From positions 2,232,001 to 2,296,000 of the forward strand of contig NZ_CP034161.1 in the NCBI RefSeq assembly GCF_003860525.1: a stretch of 64,000 bases of DNA. Direction: 5' to 3'. The translations under genes were made by a program, and so were the position numbers. Under the pieces are notes generated by a model, which saw only the letters and a program-made list of their open reading frames with translations, was not told the DNA's origin and did not search any database. Positions 42,520 through 51,504 of the stretch are shown here, in pieces. The number at the start of each line of letters is the position of its first letter. Positions within the stretch are counted from its first letter, which is position 1. This DNA comes from Epilithonimonas vandammei. GTDB lineage: Bacteria > Bacteroidota > Bacteroidia > Flavobacteriales > Weeksellaceae.

Positions 42520-43199
42520 CGGAATGTGGTAAAATTAGTTTTTCGGTTAATGCTGTAAATCAACAATAAAATAAGAAACGAAAGGATGAAAAGCACTAAT
42601 GCATAACGGTTAGCAGCCTCAAAATTGAGCGCCTGAACCTGGTCATAGATCGCAACCGAAGCGATCCTGGTTTCTTTGGGAATATTTCCGCCAACCATAA
42701 TCACGATGCCAAATTCGCCGATACAGTGGGCAAAAGTGAGCGCAATTCCAGTGATAACAGATTTTTTTATATTTGGAATAAGGACTTTGAATAAAGTAAC
42801 TATTTTCGATTTTCCCATTGTGTAGGAAGCTTGTCGTAAATCATCATTCAAAGCCGAAAACCCGTTCTGCAATGGCTGAATCATAAACGGAAGATTGGCA
42901 ATGATACTTGCAATCACAATTCCTTGGAACGAAAAAGCGAGCCGAACATCACAATATTTTTGAAGAAAATCCCCGAAAGCATTTTCCGGACTGAAGGCGA
43001 CCAAAAGATAATATCCCATCACTGTTGGTGGCAAAACCATCGGCATTGAAATTAAAGTTTCTGCAATGAATTTCAGTTTAAACCGAGAATAGGAAAGCCA
43101 ATACGCAACCGGAATTCCAATGAGAATGAGGATTACCGTGGTAATTAGCGCTAATTTTCCAGTGAGGAGCAACGTGTAAATAAAGTCTTGGTCGAGCAT
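42516..43199 (-). CDS. modB: Molybdate ABC transporter permease ModB
   Basis: The 227-residue protein has five predicted membrane helices and the permease coupling loop (ASYTMGKSKIVTLFKVLIPN followed by IKKSVITGIALTFAHCIGEFG), characteristic of ModB. The N-terminal LLTGKLALITTVILILIGIP helix and SMPMVLPPTVMGYYLL phrase also fit. It starts one base after the modA frame ends and overlaps modC. It supplies molybdate for the cofactor genes further along the island. Confidence 0.94.
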   Translation of the reverse strand: MLDQDFIYTLLLTGKLALITTVILILIGIPVAYWLSYSRFKLKFIAETLISMPMVLPPTVMGYYLLVAFSPENAFGDFLQKYCDVRLAFSFQGIVIASIIANLPFMIQPLQNGFSALNDDLRQASYTMGKSKIVTLFKVLIPNIKKSVITGIALTFAHCIGEFGIVIMVGGNIPKETRIASVAIYDQVQALNFEAANRYALVLFILSFLILLLIYSINRKTNFTTFR

Positions 43200-44003
43200 T
43201 TATTTTGAAATTTTGGTTTGATAACCGTAACGTTTCCAAATTTCATTTGCTTTTTCCGAATTGATGAAATCAAAAAAATCTTGAGATTCAGTTTGGCTTT
43301 TGCCTTTCAAAACGATTCCGCTTTGGGCAATCGGCGCGCATTCTTTTTCAGATAATTCATAGAAATTTCCTCGCCTCATCATATCTTTATTTTTAGCATT
43401 GGAAAGTGCGATGAAACCTACATCTGCGTTTCCTGTCGACGCAAATTGTCCGACTTGACTGATGTTTTCTGCCCAAACGATTTTGTTTTCAATTTTGAAA
43501 TATAATCCTGATTTTTTTAAAGCTTCGACTGTATTTTTTCCATATGGTGCGAGCTCAGGATTTGCGATGGCAATTTTATTTATTTCAGGATTTTGCAACA
43601 AATCCAAACCTTTAGAAACGTCCTTTTTCAAGCTCCACAAAACGACCTTTCCATAAGCGTAAATTTTAGGATTTCCATAATTTTTCCCAGCACTTTTTAA
43701 TTTTTCCGGAAATTGAGTATCGGCAGATAAAAACAAATCGAAAGGTGCACCATTTAAGATCTGCTGAACCAGCAAACCAGAAGAACCAAAAGTAATTTCT
43801 ACTTTTTTATCAGGATTTTCTTTGATGTAAATTTGTTTTAAATCTTCTAAAACGTCCCTAAGATTAGCTGCCGCCGCAACGGAAATGAAAGAATTTTGAG
43901 TGGATTTTTCAGATGAATTTGGTTCTTTTTTTTTACAATTCAACATCATAACTGACATTAAAATTGTACAGACTAACAGTTTTAAATGAATCCAATTGCT
44001 CAT
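43200..44003 (-). CDS. modA: Molybdate-binding protein ModA, lipoprotein
   Basis: ModA is the extracytoplasmic receptor for molybdate. The 267-residue product has a lipoprotein signal (VCTILMSVMMLNC) and the type II binding-protein motifs SVAAAANLRDVLEDL (oxyanion Ser/Ala loop), TFGSSGLLVQQILNGAPFDLFLSA and NPELAPYGKNTVEAL. Being a lipoprotein instead of a soluble periplasmic protein is common in this phylum. It is the first gene of modABC. Confidence 0.94.
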   Translation of the reverse strand: MSNWIHLKLLVCTILMSVMMLNCKKKEPNSSEKSTQNSFISVAAAANLRDVLEDLKQIYIKENPDKKVEITFGSSGLLVQQILNGAPFDLFLSADTQFPEKLKSAGKNYGNPKIYAYGKVVLWSLKKDVSKGLDLLQNPEINKIAIANPELAPYGKNTVEALKKSGLYFKIENKIVWAENISQVGQFASTGNADVGFIALSNAKNKDMMRRGNFYELSEKECAPIAQSGIVLKGKSQTESQDFFDFINSEKANEIWKRYGYQTKISK

Positions 44004-44028
44004 AAATTACGCGAAAAGAAAGATTCAA

Positions 44029-44080
44029 AATAAGACTTTCTTATCCTTTTCAAAGGTATGATTATCGATTGAAAATCCAA
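44029..44080 (-). promoter_or_regulatory. Promoter of modABC with a related half-palindrome
   Basis: On the minus strand TTG (44080-44078), 19 nt, then TACCTTTG (44058-44051) make a good Bacteroidota promoter. AATAAGA-CTT-TCTTAT (about 44029-44044) lies at the predicted start site and resembles a shortened version of the narK-type palindrome. Confidence 0.5.
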
Positions 44081-44105
44081 AAACAAATGATCGGAAAATG
44101 AAGAT

Positions 44106-44318
44106 TTAAACTTGTCTTTCTAAAGTCTTGCATTTTTCTTTGTCACCAGATTTTACGACTGAAACATCAATATATTTTACTTTTCCTTGGCTTGCTTCTT
44201 CGAACTGTTTTGCTTTTTTGTCGGCATATTCGTAGGTGTATCCAATTCCCATTACCACTTTGTGCCCGTTGCACTCCCCCATTGCCAGATAAAGATATTC
44301 TCCTAAAGTATAATTCAT
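44106..44318 (-). CDS. Small hypothetical protein
   Basis: The 70-residue product (MNYTLGEYLYLAMGECNGHK...) has no signal peptide or membrane segment and mixes short beta-like and helical stretches, with two cysteines (ECNG and KCKT). I do not recognise a family. It sits 31 bp after the DUF488 gene in the same direction, so it may belong to the norB-side transcript. Confidence 0.55.
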   Translation of the reverse strand: MNYTLGEYLYLAMGECNGHKVVMGIGYTYEYADKKAKQFEEASQGKVKYIDVSVVKSGDKEKCKTLERQV

Positions 44319-44349
44319 TTCAGTTAAAGTTTTTAATTTAATATCAAAG

Positions 44350-44718
44350 TTAATTTTTTGATTTGCTGTTGAGTAATTGTTCCAGATAATCCCTTAGAAC
44401 CAAAGGATGACAATGTTTTTCATCCCTTGCTGCATAAACCAGCGTGATTTTTTCCTGTTGCCCATTTTTTTCTAAAAAAGGCTTTCCGGGATTTCGCTCC
44501 AAAAGCTCTTCTTTATATTTCCGGGAAAACTCTTCCCAAAGCAAAGGATCGTGATGAAACCACTCCCGGAGCGCTGTTGATGGTGCAAGATCTTTGTCCC
44601 ACTCATCCAAAGCGGCTTTTTCTTTTGAGATTCCTCTTGGCCAGATCCGGTCTACCAAAACACGGTAACCATCTTCGGGAGAAGCATCTTCGTACACTCT
44701 TTTTAATACGATTTCCAT
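44350..44718 (-). CDS. DUF488 (YeaO-like) protein
   Basis: The 122-residue protein is a clear DUF488 member: VLVDRIWPRGISKEKAALDEW, LREWFHHDPLLWEEFSRKYKEEL and KITLVYAARDEKHCHPLVLRDYLE are diagnostic. It is cytoplasmic. The biochemical role of the family is not established; it is often found with genes for metal or nitrogen-oxide stress. It lies between the hemerythrin gene and a small hypothetical gene, all in one direction. Confidence 0.9.
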   Translation of the reverse strand: MEIVLKRVYEDASPEDGYRVLVDRIWPRGISKEKAALDEWDKDLAPSTALREWFHHDPLLWEEFSRKYKEELLERNPGKPFLEKNGQQEKITLVYAARDEKHCHPLVLRDYLEQLLNSKSKN

Positions 44719-44742
44719 TGATTTATTTTTTTAAATTGATGA

Positions 44743-45195
44743 TCATTTCCAAAATTCATCCTCATAATCATCTTCTTCTTTGTGATGATGATTACTTAAT
44801 TCTAAACCTATTTTATCCATCTGTTCGTCGGAAAGATGTTCTTCAAGATAAGGAAAAACACTTCTTTCCTCAAAACGGATATGTTTGTATAAAGCATCAG
44901 CAAAATCTGATAGCAACTGTTGGTTATTTGATTGATTGATACTTCCAATTAAACGGCTAATTTCGCGATGTTCTTTCTCCATTTGGTTCTGTAAACCCTC
45001 GTTCGACAATTCCGGAAGCACATCATCTTCAGTCTTGAAATGGTTATGAAGATTCTTTTCCCAATAATAATTAATGTAATTCTTGATGCGTTCGTAAGAA
45101 ACCTCTTTTTTGATGCCCTGACGGATTTTCCAGCAACAAAGCAAACCAAAATGATGGTCGCGGGATAAGGGTACGAGATTTTCGTTTCTTTTCAT
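44743..45195 (-). CDS. Hemerythrin HHE-domain protein
   Basis: The 150-residue helical protein has the di-iron ligand pattern of hemerythrin cation-binding domains: LSRDHHFGLL near the start, NHFKTEDDVLPEL, EKEHREISRLI and HIRFEERSVFPYLEEHL. It has no signal peptide. Such proteins bind O2 or NO or act in iron-sulfur repair. It is just downstream of norB and one of three hemerythrin-fold proteins in the island (with Ric and the hemerythrin-PAS protein). Confidence 0.88.
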   Translation of the reverse strand: MKRNENLVPLSRDHHFGLLCCWKIRQGIKKEVSYERIKNYINYYWEKNLHNHFKTEDDVLPELSNEGLQNQMEKEHREISRLIGSINQSNNQQLLSDFADALYKHIRFEERSVFPYLEEHLSDEQMDKIGLELSNHHHKEEDDYEDEFWK

Positions 45196-45211
45196 AACTT
45201 AAAATTTAAAA

Positions 45212-45243
45212 AGAACTGCCATTACAAAAGCAATGACAGTTCT
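45212..45243 (-). terminator. Terminator downstream of norB
   Basis: AGAACTGCCATT (45212-45223) and AATGACAGTTCT (45232-45243) pair with one mismatch around an 8-nt loop; on the minus strand a TTTTT follows. It lies 17 bp after the norB stop and separates norB from the hemerythrin gene. Confidence 0.75.
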
Positions 45244-45260
45244 CATGATTAAATAATTGA

Positions 45261-47504
45261 TTATCTTTTCTCTTTAAGCGACCAGCCGGTTTTCAGTCCG
45301 ATAATGAAAATTACCAACAGCATCTCTCCTAGCGCCAGTAAAATGTCACCGGGAACACGCAGCCAACGTAAAGTATGCATCATATCGGTCTGCATAAATT
45401 CTGCGGAACGAGCGTACCAATATCCTTCTTTAATAGAGGCTACGGATTGCATAATTCCTATCGGCAACAAACTGATGGTTACCATTACTAACAATCCGAT
45501 ATTTGTTAGCCAAAATGCCCAGCCGATGAGTTTATCATTCCATTCTCTGTCAGGATATAATCCTCTCAACATAAACATCATTAAACCAATTCCCAAGATT
45601 CCATACACTCCGAACAGTGCGGCGTGGCCGTGAACTGCGGTTGTATTGAGTCCTTGAATATAGTACAATGCAATCGGTGGATTGATGGCAAACCCGAAAA
45701 TACCGGCACCAAGGAAATTCCAAAAACACATGGCGATGAAACAGTAGATTGGCCATTTGTATGCTTTGATCCATTTGGTAGATTTACTGATCTGATAATT
45801 TTGATAAGCTTCAAACCCAATTAAAACCAAAGGAACAATTTCAAGTGCGCTGAATGTAGCTCCCAAAGCCAAAACTGCTGTTGGCGTCGCACTGAAATAC
45901 AAGTGGTGGAACGTTCCCAAAATACCTCCCGCTAGGAAAATAATGGTTGAAAATAATACCGCATGAGTTGCTGCCTTTAATCTTAATAATCCCAATCTTG
46001 TAAATAAAAAGGCTGCTACAACGGTTGCAAAAACTTCGAAGAATCCTTCTACCCAAAGGTGAACCACCCACCATCTCCAGTATTCTGCAATGGCCATATG
46101 GGTTTGTCTTCCGTACATCAATCCGGCTCCATAGAATAGGGCAATTGCTACTGCGGAAAGTGTGAACAATAATAGTAAATGTCGGTCACCATCTTTCTTT
46201 TTCAATGCGGGTAAAAGTGCTCTTACCATAAGAATTAACCAAAGAATTAATCCTACTAACAATAAGATCTGCCAAATTCTACCCAGTTCTACATATTCGT
46301 AACCCGAATGTCCCCAAAGAAAATTATCTACATATCCTAATTTCTGCATTACGCCAAGCCATTGTCCCGCTAAAGAACCGAAAACAACAATCAGTAATGC
46401 TCCAAATAAAATATTGACACCTAAAACCTGATACTTCGGCTCATAGCCTGAAACTGCGGGAGCAATGTACAATCCAGTGGCTAACCAAGATGTTGCAATC
46501 CAGAAAATGGCTAATTGTACGTGCCAACTTCGGGATATTGATTGTGGTAAAAATTCATCCAAAGGAAAACCATAGAATCCACTTCCCTCGACTCCGTAGT
46601 GCGCTGTGATGACACCCGCAAACATTTGTACTAAAATTAACAATGCGACAACCCAAATGTATTTCAGCGTTGCTCTCATAGAAGGTGTTGGTTTCATATT
46701 TCTGAGCGGATCTTCCAAAGGCAGCATCTCGCTTATCTCTTCTTCTTTATTTTTAGCATGATAGAAAACCAATAATCCAACACAGCCCAATAACATTAAT
46801 ACACTGAAACCCGACCACAAGTGCAACGATGGCGGCGGAATATTTCCAATCAATTCATCGTGTGGCCAGTTGTTGGTGTACGTTACATCGTCACCAGGAC
46901 GATCCGTGATGCAAACCCAGGCTGCCCAAGAGAAAAAGGCATTCATTTTTGCCATTCTTTCCGGAGTTTTTACCGTATTTTTCGGGATGGCGTACTGATC
47001 TCTCAGTTTTGCCATTTCCGGTGCATTCATAAATATTTTAGCGTAGTAATCTGCCAGTTCTGCCTGTACTTTTGCTCTTTCGGGAGAAATCACAATTGTA
47101 TTGGTGGCTTCGTCCAAGGTATTTTTGCGAAGTTCTTTTTTCAGTAATACCTGATATTTTGCCTGCTCGTCATCGGGTAAATCTTTATAGACTTTCCCGT
47201 CTTTTTTAGCCAGTTCTTCCAGAAGAAGCAAAGATTCACGATGGAGATAATCAGCACTCCAATCCGGAGCGATGTAGGCGCCGTGTCCCCAGATGCTTCC
47301 AACGGTTTGTCCACCAATCGACTGCCAGACATTCTGTCCGTCTTTGATGTCCTGTCCGGTAGCTATGACTGTTCCGTCAGTAGTAACAACCTTATCCGGG
47401 ACAGGCGGGATTTTCCTATAAATATCTACGCCATAGTAGATCAGTACGGCAAAAGAACCTATGATGACGGCTGCAAGCCAGGTCCATAATTTTTTGGTGG
47501 TCAT
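45261..47504 (-). CDS. norB: Quinol-dependent nitric oxide reductase (qNOR)
   Basis: qNOR reduces two NO to N2O at a haem b3/non-haem iron site using quinol. The 747-residue chain has the N-terminal cytochrome-c-like extension without a haem motif that marks the single-subunit form (WQSIGGQTVGSIWGHGAYIAPDW), followed by about 12 helices. The metal ligands are in SRSWHVQLAIFW, VVHLWVEGFFEVFA, GTFHHLYFSA and AVHGHAALFGVYG. It lies 12 bp after ric and before a terminator. No norC is present or needed. Confidence 0.96.
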   Translation of the reverse strand: MTTKKLWTWLAAVIIGSFAVLIYYGVDIYRKIPPVPDKVVTTDGTVIATGQDIKDGQNVWQSIGGQTVGSIWGHGAYIAPDWSADYLHRESLLLLEELAKKDGKVYKDLPDDEQAKYQVLLKKELRKNTLDEATNTIVISPERAKVQAELADYYAKIFMNAPEMAKLRDQYAIPKNTVKTPERMAKMNAFFSWAAWVCITDRPGDDVTYTNNWPHDELIGNIPPPSLHLWSGFSVLMLLGCVGLLVFYHAKNKEEEISEMLPLEDPLRNMKPTPSMRATLKYIWVVALLILVQMFAGVITAHYGVEGSGFYGFPLDEFLPQSISRSWHVQLAIFWIATSWLATGLYIAPAVSGYEPKYQVLGVNILFGALLIVVFGSLAGQWLGVMQKLGYVDNFLWGHSGYEYVELGRIWQILLLVGLILWLILMVRALLPALKKKDGDRHLLLLFTLSAVAIALFYGAGLMYGRQTHMAIAEYWRWWVVHLWVEGFFEVFATVVAAFLFTRLGLLRLKAATHAVLFSTIIFLAGGILGTFHHLYFSATPTAVLALGATFSALEIVPLVLIGFEAYQNYQISKSTKWIKAYKWPIYCFIAMCFWNFLGAGIFGFAINPPIALYYIQGLNTTAVHGHAALFGVYGILGIGLMMFMLRGLYPDREWNDKLIGWAFWLTNIGLLVMVTISLLPIGIMQSVASIKEGYWYARSAEFMQTDMMHTLRWLRVPGDILLALGEMLLVIFIIGLKTGWSLKEKR

Positions 47505-47516
47505 ACTTTTCTCAAT

Positions 47517-48242
47517 TTAGTGTTCTACTGAAAATTCTTTTTCTAATTGAATCGCTTTTGGAAAGAGAATATTATTTTCTAAATGAATATGTTTATGCAG
47601 ATCATTTTCAAAATCCTGAAGCATTGCGAATGTCACTTTATACGTATTACAGGCATCTGCAGGAGGCGTATATTCGTTTGTAATATCTGCGATTTTTCTC
47701 AATCGTTCTCCTTCAATGGTATGCTCGTGCTTCATCATATTGACGGGATTTTCTACAGATCCAAAAGGTGGTTGCGGAATAGCTTCGTTTGAAATTTTAG
47801 CTTTGACCATATTTTTAATAAATGGGAAAAGAATCAATTCTTCTTTTTTCATGTGTGAAGCCAAATCTTGGGCACATCCATCAAAAAGCTGTTTGATCTC
47901 AAACAATTCAGGATGACTTCCCCCGTGAACTTTGCATAACTTATCTAAAAACTGTTGCAAAATTGGCGTTTTTTCTTCCACATAACGATGGTGTGTTTTC
48001 TCCACATAATCTGCCAAAAGATCCAAGGGCCAACTGTTGAAATCGATAGAATTTCCATCCGTTTTCGGAAGATTTTCTATGTCTGAGTAGATTTGATCTT
48101 TATCCAAACTCTTCGGACTACAAGCTTCCTCTATTGTTCTTCCGCCTTTACAGCAAAAATCAATGCCGTATTTTTTAAAGATTGCTGCGGTTCTGAAATC
48201 TTCAGCGACAATCTCTCCTATAAAATCTGTCTTGATATTCAT
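47517..48242 (-). CDS. ric: Iron-sulfur cluster repair di-iron protein Ric (ScdA/YtfE)
   Basis: The 241-residue protein has the ScdA N-terminal domain with its cysteine pair (FKKYGIDFCCKGGRTIEEAC) and a hemerythrin-like domain with di-iron ligands in KTHHRYVEE, CKVHGGSHPELFE, HMKKEELILFPF, MKHEHTIEGE and DLHKHIHLENNILFPK. Ric repairs iron-sulfur clusters damaged by NO or peroxide. It is the first gene of the norB operon, so NO removal and damage repair are produced together. Confidence 0.95.
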   Translation of the reverse strand: MNIKTDFIGEIVAEDFRTAAIFKKYGIDFCCKGGRTIEEACSPKSLDKDQIYSDIENLPKTDGNSIDFNSWPLDLLADYVEKTHHRYVEEKTPILQQFLDKLCKVHGGSHPELFEIKQLFDGCAQDLASHMKKEELILFPFIKNMVKAKISNEAIPQPPFGSVENPVNMMKHEHTIEGERLRKIADITNEYTPPADACNTYKVTFAMLQDFENDLHKHIHLENNILFPKAIQLEKEFSVEH

Positions 48243-48390
48243 AATTAAATACTTTTTTATCTTTTATTATTTTAAAATTTTTTTATTTTGATTTTCTGGT
48301 TTTTAGTTTTTGAATTGGATATAGTTCATTATCAATAAATCTTCTATTTAACTATAAACAACTCTGTTTTAGTTTTATTCAAGCCTATTA

Positions 48391-48469
48391 TTTGTCATTC
48401 CGAAGGAATCCATTTAGAATAAGTTCTTAATTCATCATCAGTAAATTGAGATTCCTACGGAATGACAAA
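48391..48469. repeat. Palindromic repeat, TTGTCATTCCGTAGGAATC type (copy 2)
   Basis: TTTGTCATTCCGAAGGAATC (48391-48410) and GATTCCTACGGAATGACAAA (48450-48469) are inverted arms with one mismatch and a 39-nt spacer. It lies in the 250-bp gap between ric and the cytochrome gene; the rest of that gap is AT-rich with nothing else visible. Confidence 0.85.
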
Positions 48470-48492
48470 ATAGTATTGAATAAGTTGTTAAT

Positions 48493-48918
48493 CTATTTTT
48501 TAAGTGAAAGGATATATTTTACCATTTTCTGAGCGTTCTCTTTGCTGAGTCCGGCGTGCGGTGTCATCGGGATATCGCCCCAAACACCTTTTCCGCCATC
48601 AATGATCTTCTGCGAAAGATGGTCAATGTCAGCTTCGGTATATTTTGCTGCTACGTCCTGATAAGACGGTCCCACCAATTTAGAATCTACCTTGTGACAA
48701 GACAGGCAGTCTGCGCCTTCTACAAGAGCTTTGCCTTCGTCTTCGGGCTTTGCTGCGGCTGTTGTTGAAGCATTATCAGCAGATGCTGCAGGTTTTGGTT
48801 CCTCCATCATTGTATTGGATTCTGTTGTGGGCTGCTGTTCTGCTACTTGTTCTTTTTTTTCTGAGCAAGAAGTGATGGTAAGAGAGAGCAAAATTGCTGT
48901 AAAAAATAAGTTTTTCAT
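48493..48918 (-). CDS. Monohaem cytochrome c lipoprotein
   Basis: The 141-residue protein has a lipoprotein signal (Cys18 in LSLTITSCS), an Ala/Pro/Glu-rich flexible linker (20-65) and a class I cytochrome c domain with CLSCH at 71-75 and the axial Met118 in GDIPMTPH. The design suggests a tethered electron shuttle in the periplasm. It is the last gene of the nirK operon and is a good candidate for the electron donor to copper nitrite reductase. Confidence 0.9.
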   Translation of the reverse strand: MKNLFFTAILLSLTITSCSEKKEQVAEQQPTTESNTMMEEPKPAASADNASTTAAAKPEDEGKALVEGADCLSCHKVDSKLVGPSYQDVAAKYTEADIDHLSQKIIDGGKGVWGDIPMTPHAGLSKENAQKMVKYILSLKK

Positions 48919-48937
48919 TACTAAAGATTTTTATGGA

Positions 48938-49501
48938 TTATAATTCTATTTGTTTTTTAATTTCTTTTACAAGGTCATCATCGCCGGAGTCCAGACCTTC
49001 TTTTTGGTAAGCTAAAGTTCCTTTTTTGGAATAGACACTGATGATATTGGAGTGCGAAAACTCTATCGGCGAAATTTCTTTGTATTTAACAGCCATTACG
49101 TTGGCGAGTTCCCGCGTATCATCCTCGTTGCTGCGGATAAATGTCCATTGTTTTTCATCGAATTTATTGGTATCCAGATAAGCTTTCATTACTTGGGGCG
49201 TATCGTTTTTCGGATCAATGGAAATCAAAACATACTGGATGTCTTCCGGATTGGTTTTTCCTACTTTTTGGGAGATGGTTCTCATCTCGGCAGTGAGTCT
49301 CGGGCAAGCGGTTTTACACGATGTAAAAATCATTGCAGTAACCAGAACTTTCCCTTTCATATCAGAAAACGTAATGGTTTTACCGTCCTGTTTCTCCCAT
49401 TTGGAACTGACATTATAAATGGAATCCGGACTTATTTCTTCGTTTTTTTTGCTGCAGGACAAACTTGCCATTGCCAACAAAATATAAAGTAAGTTTTTCA
49501 T
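48938..49501 (-). CDS. SCO family copper protein, lipoprotein
   Basis: The 187-residue product has a lipobox (MASLSC, Cys16) and the SCO/SenC thioredoxin fold with the copper-binding CxxxC at Cys62 and Cys66 (FTSCKTACPRL) and the third ligand His150 (IEFSHSNI). SCO proteins deliver copper to cytochrome oxidases or to other copper enzymes. Its place between SUMF1 and cytochrome genes in the nirK operon points to copper loading of NirK; this is inference from context. Confidence 0.92.
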   Translation of the reverse strand: MKNLLYILLAMASLSCSKKNEEISPDSIYNVSSKWEKQDGKTITFSDMKGKVLVTAMIFTSCKTACPRLTAEMRTISQKVGKTNPEDIQYVLISIDPKNDTPQVMKAYLDTNKFDEKQWTFIRSNEDDTRELANVMAVKYKEISPIEFSHSNIISVYSKKGTLAYQKEGLDSGDDDLVKEIKKQIEL

Positions 49502-49506
49502 TTTTT

Positions 49507-50367
49507 TTAATTTTCAAAATCTCTTGCACATCGGAAACCGAGATTGTTGAGACAGTTGTTAGCTTTGACACTTCCGCGAAGTGCATAACGCACAAAGGCA
49601 GCATAATTTCTAAGATCCGAAGCGGTAATGGCACCACCGGCACAAAACAAAGACTCGTTGGTGGTATTGTCTTTTCTAGATTCTCCGCTCATCATCACCG
49701 AATTGAAATCGTACGTCCATTCCCAAACCATTCCGTACATATCGTAAACGCCGTAAAAATTGGGTTCACCTTGTCTTACAACTTTATTCATATTGCTTTT
49801 CCGCTGTTGGTATTCTCTAAGTATAAAATCTGTAAAATGAGGTTTATCAGAAGCATTTTTAGAACAGCGGTCTGCAAGTCCAACATATTCCCATTCTTCT
49901 ATTGTTGGAAGCCTTTTGCCCACACTTTTAGCATACGCTTCTGCGGCAAACCAGGAAACATTGGTGACGGGAGCGTCGGGATTTATTTTTTCCGGAAGCT
50001 GATAATCGCCTTTCCAATGTTTGAGGTAAGTGCTGTCTGCGTATAACCGAAGCACTTTGCTTCTGGTCCATTGAGGATTAGCTTTCAGAAATGTGAGATA
50101 TTCTGTATTGGTCACCGGGCTGTCATCAATATAAAAAGATTTTACTTTAATAATATTGTTAGAATCTTTTCCGATAAAAGCTCTGTACGATCCGCTGTCT
50201 ATTTTCATCATTTTTTTTGAACTGGAAATGAATTCTAACTGATGATCTGCAACAGACGTATTCGGATGACTTTTGGGAGACTCTGAACAGGAAGCTAAAC
50301 CCAAATTCAGGATGACTGCACAAATGAAGACAAAAACTCTCATTGCTTTGTATTTGCTAAACCTCAA
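49507..50367 (-). CDS. SUMF1/formylglycine-generating-enzyme-fold lipoprotein
   Basis: The 286-residue protein has a lipoprotein signal (NLGLASC, Cys26) and the SUMF1 fold: SFYIDDSPVTNTEYLTFLK, PVTNVSWFAAEAYAKSVGKR, LPTIEEWEYVGLAD, YGMVWEWTYDF and LNNLGFRCARDF. Catalytic formylglycine-generating enzymes use a specific Cys pair near the end, which I cannot recognise here, so it may be a binding rather than modifying protein. It lies 16 bp after nirK and 5 bp before the SCO gene. Confidence 0.85.
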   Translation of the reverse strand: MRFSKYKAMRVFVFICAVILNLGLASCSESPKSHPNTSVADHQLEFISSSKKMMKIDSGSYRAFIGKDSNNIIKVKSFYIDDSPVTNTEYLTFLKANPQWTRSKVLRLYADSTYLKHWKGDYQLPEKINPDAPVTNVSWFAAEAYAKSVGKRLPTIEEWEYVGLADRCSKNASDKPHFTDFILREYQQRKSNMNKVVRQGEPNFYGVYDMYGMVWEWTYDFNSVMMSGESRKDNTTNESLFCAGGAITASDLRNYAAFVRYALRGSVKANNCLNNLGFRCARDFEN

Positions 50368-50383
50368 TGAAACAAGAAAAAAA

Positions 50384-51421
50384 TTATGGATTCTTTTTAT
50401 AAACTGCAGGATTATCCGGTCCTGTAACTTTAATTTTGCCTAAAGCTCCTTTGTTGAAAGCTCTGAAAATTGCGTGGTCAACAATCACATATTCACCGGG
50501 AACGGTTGCTTTGAACTCTACAATAGACGCTCCACCAGGAGGAATAACCGTGGTCTGTACATTTTCATTGATTTTGCTGCCGCCTTCCATATACACTCTG
50601 TCGAAGATTTCCCCGATCACGTGGAATGAAGATGTAAGGTTCGGACCACCGTTTCCTACGAAGAAACGCACCGTTTCACCTACTTTTGCCTGCAACTCGC
50701 CATCGCCCAAAAGAGCTCCGGTTTTTCCGTTAAATACTACATATTCTGGATGTTCTGCAATGGCTTTATCCATATCGAATTCCTGAAGACCTTTGTCACC
50801 AAATTTCCCTTTGGTGTAGAAATCGCCCTGCATAATGTAGTATTCTTTGTCCACTTTTGGCAGTCCGCCTTCCGGTTCGATAAGGATGAGACCGTACATT
50901 CCGTTGGCAATGTGCATTCCTACAGGAGCTGTGGCACAATGGTAAACATAAAGTCCGGGATTCAGTGCTTTAAAATTGAAAACTTTTTCCGTTCCCGGCG
51001 CTACGAAAGTGGCTTCTGCACCGCCACCGGGACCATTAACAGCGTGGAGGTCGATGTTGTGAGGGAATGTATTGTTTTCATTATTTTTTAAGTGAAGTTC
51101 GATTTCATCGCCTACCCTTGCACGGATAAAACTTCCCGGAACCGTTCCGTTGAAAGTCCAGAAATTATATTGCGTACCGTCTGCCAATTCGCCGGTCTTC
51201 TCAATGGTTTCGAGACGAACGACAACTTTCTTTGCTGCTCGATCTCCAACAGGAGCCGGCACATTGGGCGGTGCTACAGATTTTTGCTCTTCTACGGAGC
51301 CGTCCGTTTTAATTTTCTCTGTATCTGAATTATTTTCAGAGCTTGTAGAATTGTTTTGTTTACAGGAATTCAGACTGATGAAAGCTGATAAAACTGTTGC
51401 GATGATGAATGTCTTTTTCAT
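50384..51421 (-). CDS. nirK: Copper-containing nitrite reductase NirK, lipoprotein form
   Basis: NirK reduces nitrite to NO. The 345-residue protein is a lipoprotein (Cys20 in SLNSC) with two cupredoxin domains. Type 1 copper ligands are H121, C162, H170 and M175; type 2 ligands are H126, H161 and H267; the catalytic Asp124 and His316 are also present ([26 protein letters not shown]). All active-site residues are therefore intact. It is the first gene of a four-gene operon with SUMF1, SCO and cytochrome c genes. The lipid anchor would place it on a membrane facing the periplasm. Confidence 0.97.
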   Translation of the reverse strand: MKKTFIIATVLSAFISLNSCKQNNSTSSENNSDTEKIKTDGSVEEQKSVAPPNVPAPVGDRAAKKVVVRLETIEKTGELADGTQYNFWTFNGTVPGSFIRARVGDEIELHLKNNENNTFPHNIDLHAVNGPGGGAEATFVAPGTEKVFNFKALNPGLYVYHCATAPVGMHIANGMYGLILIEPEGGLPKVDKEYYIMQGDFYTKGKFGDKGLQEFDMDKAIAEHPEYVVFNGKTGALLGDGELQAKVGETVRFFVGNGGPNLTSSFHVIGEIFDRVYMEGGSKINENVQTTVIPPGGASIVEFKATVPGEYVIVDHAIFRAFNKGALGKIKVTGPDNPAVYKKNP

Positions 51422-51504
51422 AACTGAAATATTTGAGTAACATTTAGTACCAATAAATTAAAAAGATAAAAACACCTTTTAGTATTTTATGGTAATATTT
51501 TTTT

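Noticed and set aside
45304..47489. Open frames on the plus strand opposite norB
   Set aside because: The norB gene is well supported by haem and iron ligand motifs; the opposite-strand frames have no recognisable features.
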